Shown one piece after another: positions 46,412 through 59,024 of a stretch of 64,000 nt of DNA. Each line of letters begins with the position of its first letter. Position 1 is the stretch's first letter. The stretch is taken from the NCBI GenBank assembly GCA_028826165.1, contig JAPDFW010000092.1, forward strand, positions 620,001 through 684,000, written 5' to 3'. This DNA comes from Anaeramoeba ignava (taxonomy: Eukaryota > Metamonada > Anaeramoebidae). The notes below the pieces were generated by a model. That model was not told the origin of the DNA and ran no database searches. It saw only the letters and a program-made list of their open reading frames with translations. The position numbers and the translations under genes were made by a program.

Positions 46412-48765
46412 ATGTCACAAGAACAAAAAACACAAACAACAGAAGAAACAAAATCAAAAACAACTGAAGAAACAAAAACAAAAACAACAACAACAAATCA
46501 ACAAGAAACACAAGAAACAGAAAAAATTAGCAAAAGGTTTCTTGTTTAAAATTAAAATTCATTTATAAAATTAAATTCAAAATTAAAATTTATATTAAAA
46601 TTAAAATTAAAATTAAATTTAAAATTAAAATTAAAATTAAAATTAAAATAAAAATCAAAATCAAAATTAATAATTAAAATTTATATTAAAATTAAAATTA
46701 ATAATTAAAATTAAAATAAAAATTAAAATTAAAATTAAAATTAAAATTAAAATTAATAAAAGTGAACAAAAAAGAAGACTCAGACAACAAAGAAAACAAG
46801 AAGAAAAAGAAAAAAAACTTCAACAACAACAAAATCAAACACAACAAACTAATCAATTAAAAAAAGAACAAGAACCACAAGATCCAAAAGCATATTATGA
46901 AAATCGAGTAAAAACCATTTCCAAATTAGAAACACCATATCCACATAAATATGAAGTAACAGAATCAGTAGAAAACATAATTAAGAAATACAATTCACTT
47001 AAAAACGGAGAAAGAAAACCTGAAGAAATTTATTCTATTGCAGGAAGATTATTTTCCAAAAGAGTTCAAAGCCAAAAATTAGTTTTTTATGATCTTTATG
47101 ATAACGGAATGAAAATACAGGTTATGGCAGATACAAGATTTTCAGAACAAGATTTCGCAACAATTCACAACAAAACTAAAAGAGGAGACATTGTGGGAAT
47201 TAAAGGATTTATTGGGAAAAGTAAAACAGGAGAATTGAGTATTTTTCCAAAACAAATTGAAATTTTATCTCCTTGTTTAAGAGCACTTCCATCATTACAT
47301 TTTGGTGTTCAAGACCCAGAAATACGATATCGTCATAGATATCTTGATTTGATAGTTAATCCTCATATCAAAGAATCATTTATAACAAGATCTAGAATCA
47401 TTAAGTTTATAAGAAATTTTTTGGATGAAAAAGGATTTTTAGAAGTTGAAACACCAATGATGAATATGATTTGTGGAGGAGCAAGTGCTAAGCCTTTTAT
47501 TACTCATCATAATGATCTTGGAATTGATTTATTCATGAGAGTTGCACCTGAGCTTTATTTGAAAGAACTTGTTGTTGGTGGAATTAATAGAGTTTATGAA
47601 ATTGGAAAACAATTTAGAAATGAAAGTATTGATTTAACTCATAATCCTGAATTTACTACTTGTGAATTCTATATGGCTTATGCTGATTATTATGATTTGA
47701 TGAAGCTTACTGAAGATTTACTTTCTCAACTTGCTTATAATATTACTGGATCTCATAAAGTTGTTTATCATTATAATGGAAGAAATATTACTTCTGTTGT
47801 TAAGACTCAAAAAGGATTTGATAAATTGAAGAAAAGCACTAAGAAAATTTCTGATGAACAAAGAATCAAAGAAGAACAAAAAAGATTAGAAGAAGAGAAA
47901 ATTAAAGAGGAAAGAGAAAAGTTAGAAGCACAATTTATTGAAATTGATTTTACACCACCTTTTAATAAGATACCAATGATTGAAGGAATTGAAAAAGAAG
48001 CTAATATTAAAGTAATTTATTTTTAATTTTTAATATTTAATATTTTTAATATTTAATTTTAATATTTTTCATTTTTTTTTAGATTCCAGAAGATTTAACT
48101 ACACAAGAAACTAATGATTTTCTTTCTCAAAAATGTATTGAATTTGGAGTTGAATGTCCACCACCAAGAACAACAGCAAGATTACTTGATAAAGTAAATC
48201 AAAAAATTTAAAAATTTAAAACAAAATATTTAAAAATCAAAACAAAACAAAACACTTTTATAAATAGCTTGTTGGACATTTTGTTGAACCTAAATGCATA
48301 AATCCAACATTTATTATTGATCATCCAGAAATTATGTCACCACTTGCGAAATATCATCGAAGTAAAAAAGGAATAACAGAAAGATTTGAATTATTTATTA
48401 ATGGAAAAGAAGTAATTAATGCATATACTGAATTAAACAATCCAATTATACAACGAGAAAGATTTCAACAACAAGCTCAAGATAAAGCAAAAGGTGATGA
48501 AGAAGCTCAAGTTATTGATGAAATATTTTGCACTTCTTTGGAATATGGATTACCTCCAACTGCTGGTTGGGGTTTGGGTATTGATAGATTAACTATGTTT
48601 TTATCTGACCATATTAATATTAAAGAGGTTTTACTTTTCCCTGCAATGCGTCCTGATAATTCAAGTGAACAAAAGGAATCAAAACCAAAAGATGAATCAG
48701 AACCAAAAGATGAATCAAAACCAAAAGATGAATCAAAACCAAAAGATGATTCGAAAAAAGATTAA
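46412..48765 (+). CDS. KARS: Lysyl-tRNA synthetase (class II)
   Basis: Charges tRNA-Lys in the cytosol. Four exons, 46412-46536, 46763-48011, 48083-48193 and 48268-48765, fit in phase to give 660 residues. A Thr/Glu/Gln/Lys-rich tail (residues 1-100) contains [13 protein letters not shown], the tRNA-binding extension typical of eukaryotic enzymes. The OB-fold follows ([22 protein letters not shown]). The catalytic core holds motif 1 ([10 protein letters not shown]), GGASAKPF, motif 2 ([16 protein letters not shown]), [39 protein letters not shown] and motif 3 ([11 protein letters not shown]), ending LLFPAMRP. Two unusual parts are a ~45-residue Lys/Glu insert before DFTPPF and a C-terminal KPKDES tandem repeat. 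Confidence 0.95.
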
Positions 48766-48769
48766 TTCA

Positions 48770-49630
48770 AAAAACAGAATTTATTTCAAAAATACAATTT
48801 AATTCAACAAACACTTTAATTCAAAAAAAGATTAATTCAAAAAAAGATTAATTCAAAAATACAATTTAATTCAACAACAATTTATTTCAAAAATACAATT
48901 TATTTCAAAAATACAATTTATTTCAAAAAATAATTTATTTCAAAAATACAATTTATTTCAAAAATACAATTTAATTCAAAAATACAATTTAATTCAAAAA
49001 TACAATTTATTTCAAAAATACAATTTAATTCAACAAACACAATTTAATTTCAAAAAACAATTTAATTCAAAAATACAATTTAATTCAAAAATACAATTTA
49101 ATTCAAAAATACAATTTAATTCAAAAATATAATTTAATTCAAAAATATAATTTAATTCAAAAATACAATTTAATTCAAAAACAATTTAATTCAAAAACAT
49201 AATTTAATTCAAAAACAATTTAATTCAAAAACAATTTAATTCAAAAAACAATTTAATTCAAAAACAATTTAATTCAACAAACACAATTTAATTCAACAAA
49301 AACACAATTTAATTTCAAAAAACAATTTAATTCAAAAACAATTTAATTCAAAAATATAATTTAATTCAAAAAATATAATTTAATTCAAAATACAATTTAT
49401 TTCAAAAATACAATTTAATTCAAAAATACAATTTAATTCAACAAAAATAATTTATTTCAACAAAAATAATTTATTTCAAAAAAATAATTTAATTCAAAAA
49501 TATAATTTAATTCAACAAAAACAATTTAATTCAAAAATATAATTTAATTCAAAAATATAATTTATTTCAAAAATATAATTTAATTCAAAAATACAATTTA
49601 ATTCAAAAACACAATTTATTTCAAAAAAAT
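48770..49630. repeat. 17-18-bp minisatellite downstream of lysyl-tRNA synthetase
   Basis: An array of about 48 units of AATTCAAAAATACAATTT and close variants (TATTTCAAAAATACAATT, AACAAACAC), each about 17-18 bp. It begins within 15 bp of the synthetase stop codon and is noncoding. It ends about 190 bp before the convergent TRAPPC1 stop. Confidence 0.92.
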
Positions 49631-49815
49631 AGAACAAATTTAAATTGGAAAAAATTATTTTTTTCCTTTTAAATTCTTACAAAAAAATAAATTTCATTCA
49701 TAAATAAATTTTAAAAACAATAAATACCTTTTTTTATTTTATTTTTCTTTCCTTTTCTTTTATTTAAAATAGAAAATTAATTAAAAAAAAAATTATAATG
49801 AATTTGAATTTGAAT

Positions 49816-50071
49816 TTATTTAAAAAAAGGAAGTTTTGAAATATAAAGATCAAGTTCATAAATAAATTTTTGACTTTTAATTTCTTGACCAATTTCATAA
49901 AGAGGATTTTTCATAACATAATTAGTAAATAATTCTCCATAAATATATTCAAGAGAATCAGTTAAATCACCAGTTGTTGGATCTGTTAAAATTGCCATTC
50001 TAAAACCTGAAAGACTTTCATAATAATGAAGTTTATAAGAACTTGTTGAATAACTTTTAAAAAAAGAAGGT
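49816..50071 (-). CDS. TRAPPC1: TRAPPC1/Bet5, C-terminal exon
   Basis: The last exon of TRAPPC1 (yeast Bet5), a longin-fold core subunit of the TRAPP complexes that activate Rab1 in ER-Golgi traffic. It reads FFKSYSTSSYKLHYYES, then DPTTGDL, and YGELFTNYVMKNPLYEIGQ, ending LYISKLPFF, which matches the C-terminal half of the ~145-residue family. The exon begins after an AG acceptor at 50073-50072, so the open frame must not be read from its internal ATG at 49998. I could not locate the upstream exon(s) with the longin N-terminus. The minus strand from 50072 to ~50370 contains no GT donor, so the intron may be long or the gene broken. Confidence 0.8.
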
Positions 50072-50399
50072 CTATTTATTTTTATTAATTATTTAATTTA
50101 AATTTATATTTAATTTAAATTTATATTTAATTTAAATTTATATTTAATTTATATTTATATTTAATTTGAATTTATTTTTAATTTATATTTAATTTAAATT
50201 TAAATTTATATTTAATTTAAATTTATATTTAATTTAAATTTATATTTAAATTTATTTTTTTGAATTTATATTTAATTTAAATTTATTTTAATTTAAATTT
50301 ATATTTAATTTAGATTTATTTTTGAATTTATTTTAATTTGGATTTATATTTAAATTTAAATTTAATTTAATAAAATTTAAATTTTCTTTTCATAATCTA

Positions 50400-51500
50400 A
50401 TGAATCTGCTTTTAATTTGAATTTATATTTAATTTAAATTTATTATCTTTTGAAAAATAAAAAGATTTAAATCATTATATTTTTATTATTTTATTTTTAT
50501 TTATTTTTAAATTTGAAAAGAAATTTGAAAAATGAAAATTAAAAATTTATATTTGAAAAATTTTTATATTTAATTTTGGAAAAATTTATATTTTGATTCT
50601 TTTTATTTTGAATTTAAATAACAATTATATTTTTATTTTATTTATTTTTTAAAATTTAAATTTTTTAAAGAAAAATAAAAAGAGAAAAAGAATTTAATTT
50701 TTAAAAGAAATTTAAAGAGAAAATAATAGAAAACTTTCTTTTATTTTTAATTTGAATTTTATATTTGATTTTGAATTTAAATTTTATATTTAATTTTGAA
50801 TTTTATTTTAATTTGATTTTATTTATTTTTAATTTAAATTTATATTTAATTTTATTTATATTTAATTTAAATTTTTGATTTTATTTTTTTTAATTATTTG
50901 ATTTGATTTTGATTTTGATTTTGATTTTTGATAAAATTTTAGAATTTATATTAATTTATTTTTATATTTTTTTTAAACATATTTATTTAATTGAATTTAT
51001 TAAATTTAAGACCTTTTCTATTTATTCTTTGTTTTTTATTAAAACTATTTAAAAAATTTTATTTTTAATTTAAATTTTTTTTAATTTATATTTTTGTTTT
51101 TAATTAAAATTTATTTTTAATTTAAAATTTTTTTTTAAAATTTTGTTTTTACTTTTGAAGAGTTTTTCAGCAAGTAAAGTAAAAAAAAATCTTGAACATT
51201 TGAATTAATTAAACTTCAAGAAAATCACTTAAATTTTCTTTTTCATAATTAAAAATTTGAATTTCCAAATAAATTTTTTAAATTCATAATAATAAAGACA
51301 TTTATCCATCTTTTGAAAAAACAAAAAGATTGCTAAATCATTATTTTTTTATTATTTTATTTTTATTTATTTTTAAATTTGAAAAAGAAAAATGAAAAAA
51401 ATGAAAATTAAAAATAAAAAATTAAAAATTTTTGAATTATTTTTATTTTGGAAAATATTATTTTGATTCTTTTTGTTTGATAAATTTAAATAATAAAATA
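50400..51500 (-). pseudogene. Degenerate partial copies of the Rab gene 3' half
   Basis: Sequences here repeat parts of the Rab gene at 52052-53382. The block about 50990-51290 matches 52080-52380, sharing TTTATTAAATTTAAGACC and CTTTTGAAGAG. A second block around 50445-50640 matches 51310-51510. On the minus strand one copy still reads EKENLSDFLEV and, in another frame, SNVQDFFF-TLLAEKLFKS, typical of a Rab C-terminal helix. It lacks the Cys-Cys end and G motifs and has several stops. The remaining sequence between 50072 and 52050 is A/T-rich and TTTTGATTTTAA-type hexamer repeat without coding potential. Confidence 0.6.
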
Positions 51501-52051
51501 AATTGAAATTAATTTAAAATTTTAAAATTAAAAATTGAAATTTTAAATAAAAAATAAAAAATGAATTTAAAAAAAATAAAGAAAATGAATTTTTTAAAAT
51601 AAATTGAAATGAAAGAAAATAATAAAATAAAACTTTCTTTAAATTTTAAAATTAAAATTTTGATTTAAATTTAATTCAATAATTTTGATTTTGATTTTAA
51701 TTTTAATTTTTAATTTTTAATTTTGATTTTAATTTAAATTTTAATTTTGATTTAAATTTAATTTTAATTTTAAATTGAAATAAATTTGATTTTAATTTTA
51801 ATTTTAATTTTGAATTTTTAATTTTAAATTTTTAATTTTAATTTTTGATTTTGATTTTAATTTTGATTTTAATTTTGAATTTTGATTTTGATTTTAATTT
51901 TGATTTTTGATTTTGATTTTAATTTTGATTTTGATTTTAATTTTAATTTTGATTTTGATTTTGATTTTGATTTTGATTTTAATTTTGATTTTGATTTTTT
52001 GGATAAAAATTTTAGAATCAAGTAAATTTAAATATTTTCCAATATTATTTT

Positions 52052-53382
52052 TTAGCAACATGATTTCTTATCAGGAGTATCTTTATTAAATTTAAGACCT
52101 TTTCTATTCTTTGTTTTTTTCTTATTAAAACTATTTTTAAAAAAATTTTGTTTTGAATTAAAATTTTTGTTTTGAATTAAAATTTTGTTTTGGATTAAAA
52201 TTATTGTTTTGAATTAAAATTTTGTTTCTACTTTTGAAGAGTTTGTTCAGAAATAAATTTAATTAAAAAAATTCTTGAACATTTGAATTTTTTTAATGAA
52301 AATAAAAGAAAAATCAAATTTAATTTAAATTAAAAATAAAATAAATTTCTAATTAAAAATTTGAATTTCCAAATAAATTTTTAATAAATTTCTTGATATA
52401 AATTTACTTGTCCATCTTCATAACTAACAACTCTTTGTTGTGCTAAATCTGTTTTATTTCCAACTAAAATATTCACAACATTTTCTGGTGCATTTTTTTT
52501 AATTTCTTGAAACCAAAGTTTTATTTGATCAAAAGTATCTTTGAAATTAGTAATATCATAAAACAACCATAATTCCATCTGCATTTCTATAATAAGAAAT
52601 TTAATTGTTCAATAAAATAAATTTAATTAATAAAATAAATTGAAATAAATTTAAATTAATAAAATAAATTGAAATTAATTTAAATTAATAAAATAAATTG
52701 AAATTAATTTAATTAATAAAATAAATTGAAATAAATTTAAATTAATAAAATAAATTGAAATAAATTTAATTAATAAAATAAATTGAAATTAATTTAAATA
52801 ATAAAACAAATTGAAATAAATTTAATTAATAAAATAAATTGAAATAAATTTAATTTAATAAAATAAATTGAAATAAATTTAAATTAATAAAATAAATTGA
52901 AATAATTTAATTAATAAAATAAATTGAAATAAATTTAATTAATAAAATAAATTGTATATTTTGCTTTAAAAGAAAAAAAATGAAGTATTTTCTTTTTCTT
53001 TTTCTTTTTTTTTTGCTTTTTTTTAAAGTATAATTTACCAGCAGTATCCCACTAAATAAAAAGAAAATAATTTTATTAAATAATTTAATTAATAAATTAA
53101 AATAAATTTATTAATTAATTATTGTTTTTTTTTTATATAAATTAATTTCAAAATTAAAAATAACTTATATAAAAAAAAAAACGTTTTTAAATTTAAATTT
53201 AATACAATTTGTAATTTAACAACTTCATCATTTATTTTAACAGTTGCAAATCTAAAATCAACACCGATTGTTGTTCCTAAATCTTCATTAAATTGATTAT
53301 CACAAAATCTAAGTAAAAGTGAACTTTTTCCAACAAGAGAATTTCCAATAATTAATATTTTTAATGTTTTGGATTGAGACAT
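52052..53382 (-). pseudogene. Rab-family GTPase, disrupted
   Basis: A Rab-type vesicle-traffic GTPase in pieces. Exon 1 (53382-53206) gives MSQSKTLKILIIGNSLVGKS and the switch I TTIGVDF. A 13-nt segment (53051-53039) encodes WDTAG between an AG acceptor and a GT donor. The block 52586-52408 gives NADGIMVV-DITN and VGNKTDL but needs one A removed at 52560-52563. The last piece, ending 52052, codes for a basic tail finishing KKSCC, a double-Cys geranylgeranylation motif. Residues between WDTAG and NADG (about QERFRTIT-YYR) and the SAK motif cannot be found intact, and the stretch around 52240-52290 has a stop. It is either a decaying gene or badly assembled; G1, G3, G4 and the prenylation site are conserved. 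Confidence 0.7.
52605..52950. repeat. ~27-30-bp AT repeat inside the Rab gene
   Basis: Tandem units of AATAAAATAAATTGAAATAA plus ATTTAATT or ATTTAAATT, about 11-12 copies, occupy the interval between the WDTAG segment and the NADG exon, where the switch II exon would be expected. Confidence 0.88.
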
Positions 53383-53510
53383 ATTTTTAAAAAGAAAAAA
53401 GAAAATAAAAATGAAAAAAAAAAATGAAAAAAATTTATTTTAATAATTTTTTTTTTTGCTTTTTTTTTATTTTCCAAATTTTAAATTTTATAATTTTATA
53501 TTTTTAATTT

Positions 53511-56500
53511 TTATTTTCTTTTCCAGATAAAAACATCTTTCTTTAAATCTTTAATTGAATTTTTTTTAATTTCTTTTTTTTGATTATTTTCAAAATTTTT
53601 GGAATTTTTTGATTTTTCTTTTTCATTTCCAATAAAACCAGAAAATAAATCATCTAAACTTGTATTTGTTTGTTTAAATTCTTTTGGAATAGATCCTTTA
53701 ATTTCATTGAAATTTGGAATAAAATCTTCATCTTCATAATCATAATCATTTTTATTTTCATTTTCATAATCATTTTTATTTTTATTTTTATTTTTATTTT
53801 CATTTTTATTTTCATTTTTATTTTCATTTTTACTTGAATGTAAAAATAATTTTCGAAAATTTAATTTTGGATTTGATTTTAGATTTTGATTTAAAATTAG
53901 ATTTTGATTTAAATTTTGATTTAAATTTTGATTTTGATTTTGATTTTGATTTTGATTTTGATTTTGATTTTGATTTAAATTTTGATTTTGATTTTGATTT
54001 TGATTTAAATTTGGATTTGATATTTTATTTTTGGAAATTTTGATTCTTCTTTCTCTTTCAAGATTTGGTATTCTTTTTGAATTATTTGAATTATTTGAAT
54101 TTTTTGAATTATTTAAACTTTTTGAATCATCTGAATCAATAAATAAATTTTTTGAATCATTAAACAAATTTTGATATTCTTGATTTTCATTTGAATTTTT
54201 TGAATCATTTAAACTTTTTGAATCAATAAATAAATTTTTATGTTCTTCATTTTCCTTTGAAAGAAGTTCATTAAGATCTGGAAGTGAATTAATAAAATCA
54301 TTTCCATCAATAAAAGTATAAAAATCATCCAAATTCAATCCGGTTGGAGCAATTTTTTTTCTTTTTTCTTTTTCAATTAACCTGATGATTTTTGAATTAG
54401 TTGAGTTAGTTGAAGTGACTGAAGTTATTGATCGAGTTTCATCTGAATCATTGATAACATTTTCAAATTCATCTAAAAAAGGATCTTTTAGTTTTGAAGA
54501 TTTTTTATTTGATTTTTTTTGACTGAAATCTTCACCAATTGTTAATTTTCTTTCACTTCTTGGAGTTTTATTTAATTCAGCATTTTTGATTTGTGTGAAA
54601 TTTTCTATATTTTTTAATGCTTCTTCTTGAACCAAATCTTCACTTAAAGCAAGATCAGAATCATCACTATCAGAATCTTCTGTAGTTGAATAATCAAAAA
54701 TACTTTCAAATCCATCATCACTTGTTGTGATTAAATTCTTATTTGATAAGAAAATAGACATGAATTCATTCTTTTCATTTTCATCGCTAAAAGAAAAAAT
54801 ATAGGAAGTTGGTTCGTTATCAAAAATTAATCTGCAAGTGAATGCTAATGTTGGATGGACAAACAATTTCACATTAAAAAGTTTCTTTTTAACAAGTTCA
54901 TTGCATAAAATGATAATTTTTTTCTTACTCAATTTGACAACTCCACTTGTAATGAATTTCAAATCTTCTTGATAAAAAGTCACGAAAAATTTTCTTGTGA
55001 TTAAACTGTTGTTTTTGGTTTTTCGATAAGTGGAAAACGTTTTAATGCAGATATCATTAAAATGCTCAATAAAACTGCGTTTTTCTTCTTCGCTTATAAA
55101 TTTCAGATAAAGTTCATAACCATTTTTTAATTCAATAATTAGAACTAAATTTTTTTTTGTTGAAGTGTACATTTTGATAGACGGATGATAACAAGAAATC
55201 AATCCAAAACAAAAAAAGCAAATTCTTCCAGGAGATAAAATCAATGTTAAGGGCAATGGTTGGTAATTTTCATTTACTAATTCGACTTGATAAAAAAGAG
55301 CATCTCCTTGAATGCATCCTCCCAAATAACGATATTGCTTTTCTTGAAATCTCTTGATAAAATATGCTAGCAAATTGGGATCTGAGAAATTGATTTGCAA
55401 ATAATTTATGGAATCCAAATAGAAATCCAATAGATTATTTTCCGCATTCTCAATTTTGTTAAATATTGAATAATCTAATGTTATTTCTTCATTTGCATAT
55501 GAAAATGTAAAGTTATGTTCTTTAAAAATAAAAGACCCATTTAGACTTTTCCCGTCTATATCGTAGAAAACAACTGGAATTGGATCATGCTCTTGATATA
55601 TTAAAACATTTTTGGACTTCTTCTTTTGGAAATCCTTTTGGAATGTATTTTTCATCTCTTTTCTTGGGAAAACAAATTCCACAAATATAAATTCATCAAT
55701 ATAAAAAAAGCATAAATTTGGATCATTTTCATTTGATTCAAGACGAGAAAATGGGGAGTAAAATCTTGAAATAATTTGATCATCGAAATGAATTTTGAAA
55801 TGATCATCAAAGAGAACAATTTCAATAATTTGGGAATATTCATCAAAAGAATTTAAAGCACTAAATTTGTATGTATATTCCTTAGTATGTGCTTCATCAG
55901 AAATTGTATTTTTTTCATTTTGATGTCGAATATAGGTGTATCTACTTCTTTTGAATTCAATTCCATCAAATAACATTTCATAACTTTTCACAAAGCTTGG
56001 ATTTTTCAAAAATAGATAATCAATTTGGGTAATTTCAATATCATTATTTTTTGCATTTTCATTATTTTCATTATTTTCATTATTTTCCTTGTTTTCATTA
56101 TTTTCATTATTTTCCTTGTTTTCATTACTTTCATTATTTTCATTACTTTCATTATTTTCATTATTTTCATTGTTTTCCTTGTTTTCCTTGTTTTCATTAT
56201 TTTCTTTGTTTTCTTTGTTTTTGTTTTTATTATTTTTATTATTTTTATTGTTTTTATTATTTTTATTTTTATTATTTTTCCTTTTGCTTTCAGATTTTGG
56301 AGTCAAAAAAGTTAAGCACCCTTCTGTCACATTCTGAGAATTAATCAAAAAACAATTTTGTTCATTTTGTGGGAATCGATTTCCTGTGAAAGATTTACGT
56401 TTTTCTTCTTCAACCATAAATCTTTTCTTGAATTCAATAAAAACATTCAAAATCATAGTTCGTGTTAAAGTGTCTTCAACTCTACAATGAAATTTTTTGG

Positions 56501-59024
56501 TTGTATTTATCTCTAGCAAAAAATCTTGCTGATAAAAAGGATGGATAAATATTTTGTGCTCGTGAGTAAATGTTGATAAAATCAAAAAGCTCTTTTTCTT
56601 GAATTTTCCATTTTCAATTTCTGTTGTTAATTCTTCTGTTGATTTTGGAGGTTTTGTGAATTTGATTTCAAACCCTTCTTTTTTAAAAATCAACTTTGCT
56701 TTTTTTGAAACTTCATTAATAAATATATTCACCATAAAAGTTGCTTTTTGCTTGTTTAATAATTTGGATATTTTCTTTCGGAGTTTGGAGATGTAATGGT
56801 TTTGTTCTTGGAAAATTATTTTGGATGGTTTGACTTTTTGGTTGTGTTTTTTTATTTGGAAGTTTGAAGCGTGAGCAGATTTTACATCAAATTCTGAAAT
56901 GAATTGAGTTTGTTCTTGATTTCTTGAAAAGGGTATTTGGGAAACCATTGCGTTTGAAATATCAAATTTTACCTGATTTTTTTCCTGATCAAATGGAAGC
57001 AATTTTTTTTGCTCTTGCAATATTTTGTTTGATGTTTCCAAATTTGAGGCAAGTATTTGAGAATATAAGTTTTCATTTTGATTCCCTAAGAAATTCATTT
57101 GATCCAAGTGGGTTGATTCAACCAAATTATTAAATCCATATAGGGATTCAAAAATGATTTTGCATTGATCTCTTGTTTTTGTTTGGATGAATATCAAAGA
57201 TTCATCATTTTGTTTCATCTCGTTTTTCTTTTCAATTTTGATTTTGATATTGTTTGCTGTTTTGTGCATGAAAAATGTCATGAAATTCTTATCCCAATCG
57301 CATTCGAAAAGATCGAAATTCTTGCAATTAATACTTAAACCTTCCTTTGTCAAACGAAGAATAATTGGTTCAATTGTTTTTGTATTTGTAAGAATACTTG
57401 CAGAGAATGTCGCATGTCCATTCATGATATGGCGAAGAACTATTGCATCAATCTCACCCTTTTTGCCTATTATTTCACCAGTGAAAGTACATGAATCAAT
57501 CTTTTCATCCAAATATTTATGAAACATTAACAAAGTTTTCCAAATGATCATTTTTTCATTCTCATTCAAACAACATAAATAATAACCTGCCGAATTATCA
57601 ACAACAATTTTTAATAATTTGCTGTTCTTTGAATTCAGCATCACTTTCAAAGATTTAATTTTTAAAAAAGAATGTGAAACTTCTATTTTTTCCGAAAACA
57701 TAATTTGGAATTTTTGTGTTGTAATGTTCAAAATGGTTCTAATTTTATTTCCAGAACTGATAACAAATTCAACAATAAATTTCGCAAAACCTGCAGCAAA
57801 ATATCTTTGGATTAATAAAATTAACTTTTCGTCAATTACTTGTTCTTCCATATTCGGATTTTTTCCTGATAATTGAAAAAATGGTTTGTTTTGAGTCTTT
57901 TGTAATTGGTTATTTTGAAAAAGAGAAATAATTTCTTCGTCATTTTGTTTTTCTTCTTTGGCAATTTTGATAGGGTATTCAACCAAATTCATTTTGCTAT
58001 TCATTTTATTTTGGTAAAATATTTGTAATTTTAAAAGAATATCATTTATTATTTGAGATTTCTGAGTTTTATCATGAGCCTCGCTTAATTCCTGATCAAT
58101 TTGACTGAATTGGTGTTGTTGAAAGATTTTTATAAACTTTTCGAAATTCTGGAAAATATCACCTCTTTTTAAAATTAATATAAAATTAAATTAAAATTAA
58201 ATTAAAATTAAATTAAAATTAAATTAAAATTAAATTAAAATTAAATTAAAAATAAAATTAAAAATTAAATTAAAATTAAAATTAAAAAAAATTAAATTAA
58301 ATTAAAAAAATAAAATTTAAAAATAAAATTAAATTAAAATTAAATTAAATTAAAATTAAAATTAAAATTAAATTAAAATTAAATTAAATTAAATTAAATT
58401 AAAATTAAATATAAAATTAAAATTAAAAATTAATATAAAATTAATATAAAATTAAATTAAAATTGAATTAAAATTAAATTAAATTAAAATTAAAATTGAA
58501 TTAAAATTAATATAAAATTGATTTTAAAAATTTAATTAAAATTGAATTAAAATTAAAATTGAATTAAAATTAAAATTAAAAAAAATAAATTAAAAATAAA
58601 ATTAAAAATTGAATTAAAATTAAATTAAAATTAAAATTGAAATTAAAAAATTAAAATTAATATAGAATTAAATTAAAATTGAATTAAAATTGAATTAAAA
58701 TTAAAATTAAATTAAATTAAAATTGAATTAAATTAAATTTAAATAAAATTAAAATTAAATTAAAATTAAATTAAAATTAAATTAAAATTGAATTAAAATT
58801 GATTTAGAATTTAATATAGAATTAAATGTTTTTGGGTTGCTTTTGCATTTTATTTTTATAAAGGTTTACTTTATAAATGTTGGTGGTGTAATTTCTGGAT
58901 ATAATTCTTGAATAAATTTTGTAAAAAATATTAAAAGTTCATCTTCTTGAATTGTTTCTGAATCTGATTGATTTAAAAATTTTGAAATCCATTTTATATT
59001 TTTAGAATTTAATTCAATTTGCAT
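53511..59024 (-). CDS. Large protein of repeated PH-like units (unknown family)
   Basis: I do not recognise this family. Exon 1 is 59024-58870 and exon 2 is 58164-53511, joined across a 705-nt intron (GTAAAC to AAAAAG). Phases match and the product is 1,602 residues. Residues 1-170 are helical (KWISKFLNQSD, then FQNFEKFIKIFQQHQ). From ~175 to ~1200 I see about seven segments of 90-110 residues, each with alternating beta-like strands and a final amphipathic helix (for example LYLKFISEEEKRSFIEHFND and YIFSFSDENEKNEFMSIFL). This pattern suggests PH-like folds in tandem. A Lys/Asn/Glu tract interrupts the array near 55.9-56.3 kb. The last ~400 residues are Ser/Asp/Asn-rich and disordered. A phosphoinositide-binding scaffold is a guess. 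No catalytic motif or membrane segment is visible. Confidence 0.7.
58170..58825. repeat. AATTAAATTA-type repeat filling an intron
   Basis: The intron of the PH-like-repeat gene consists of short AAATTAAATT and AAATTGAATT units of about 10-11 bp. Nothing else is visible in it. Splice sites lie just outside at 58869 and 58165. Confidence 0.88.
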
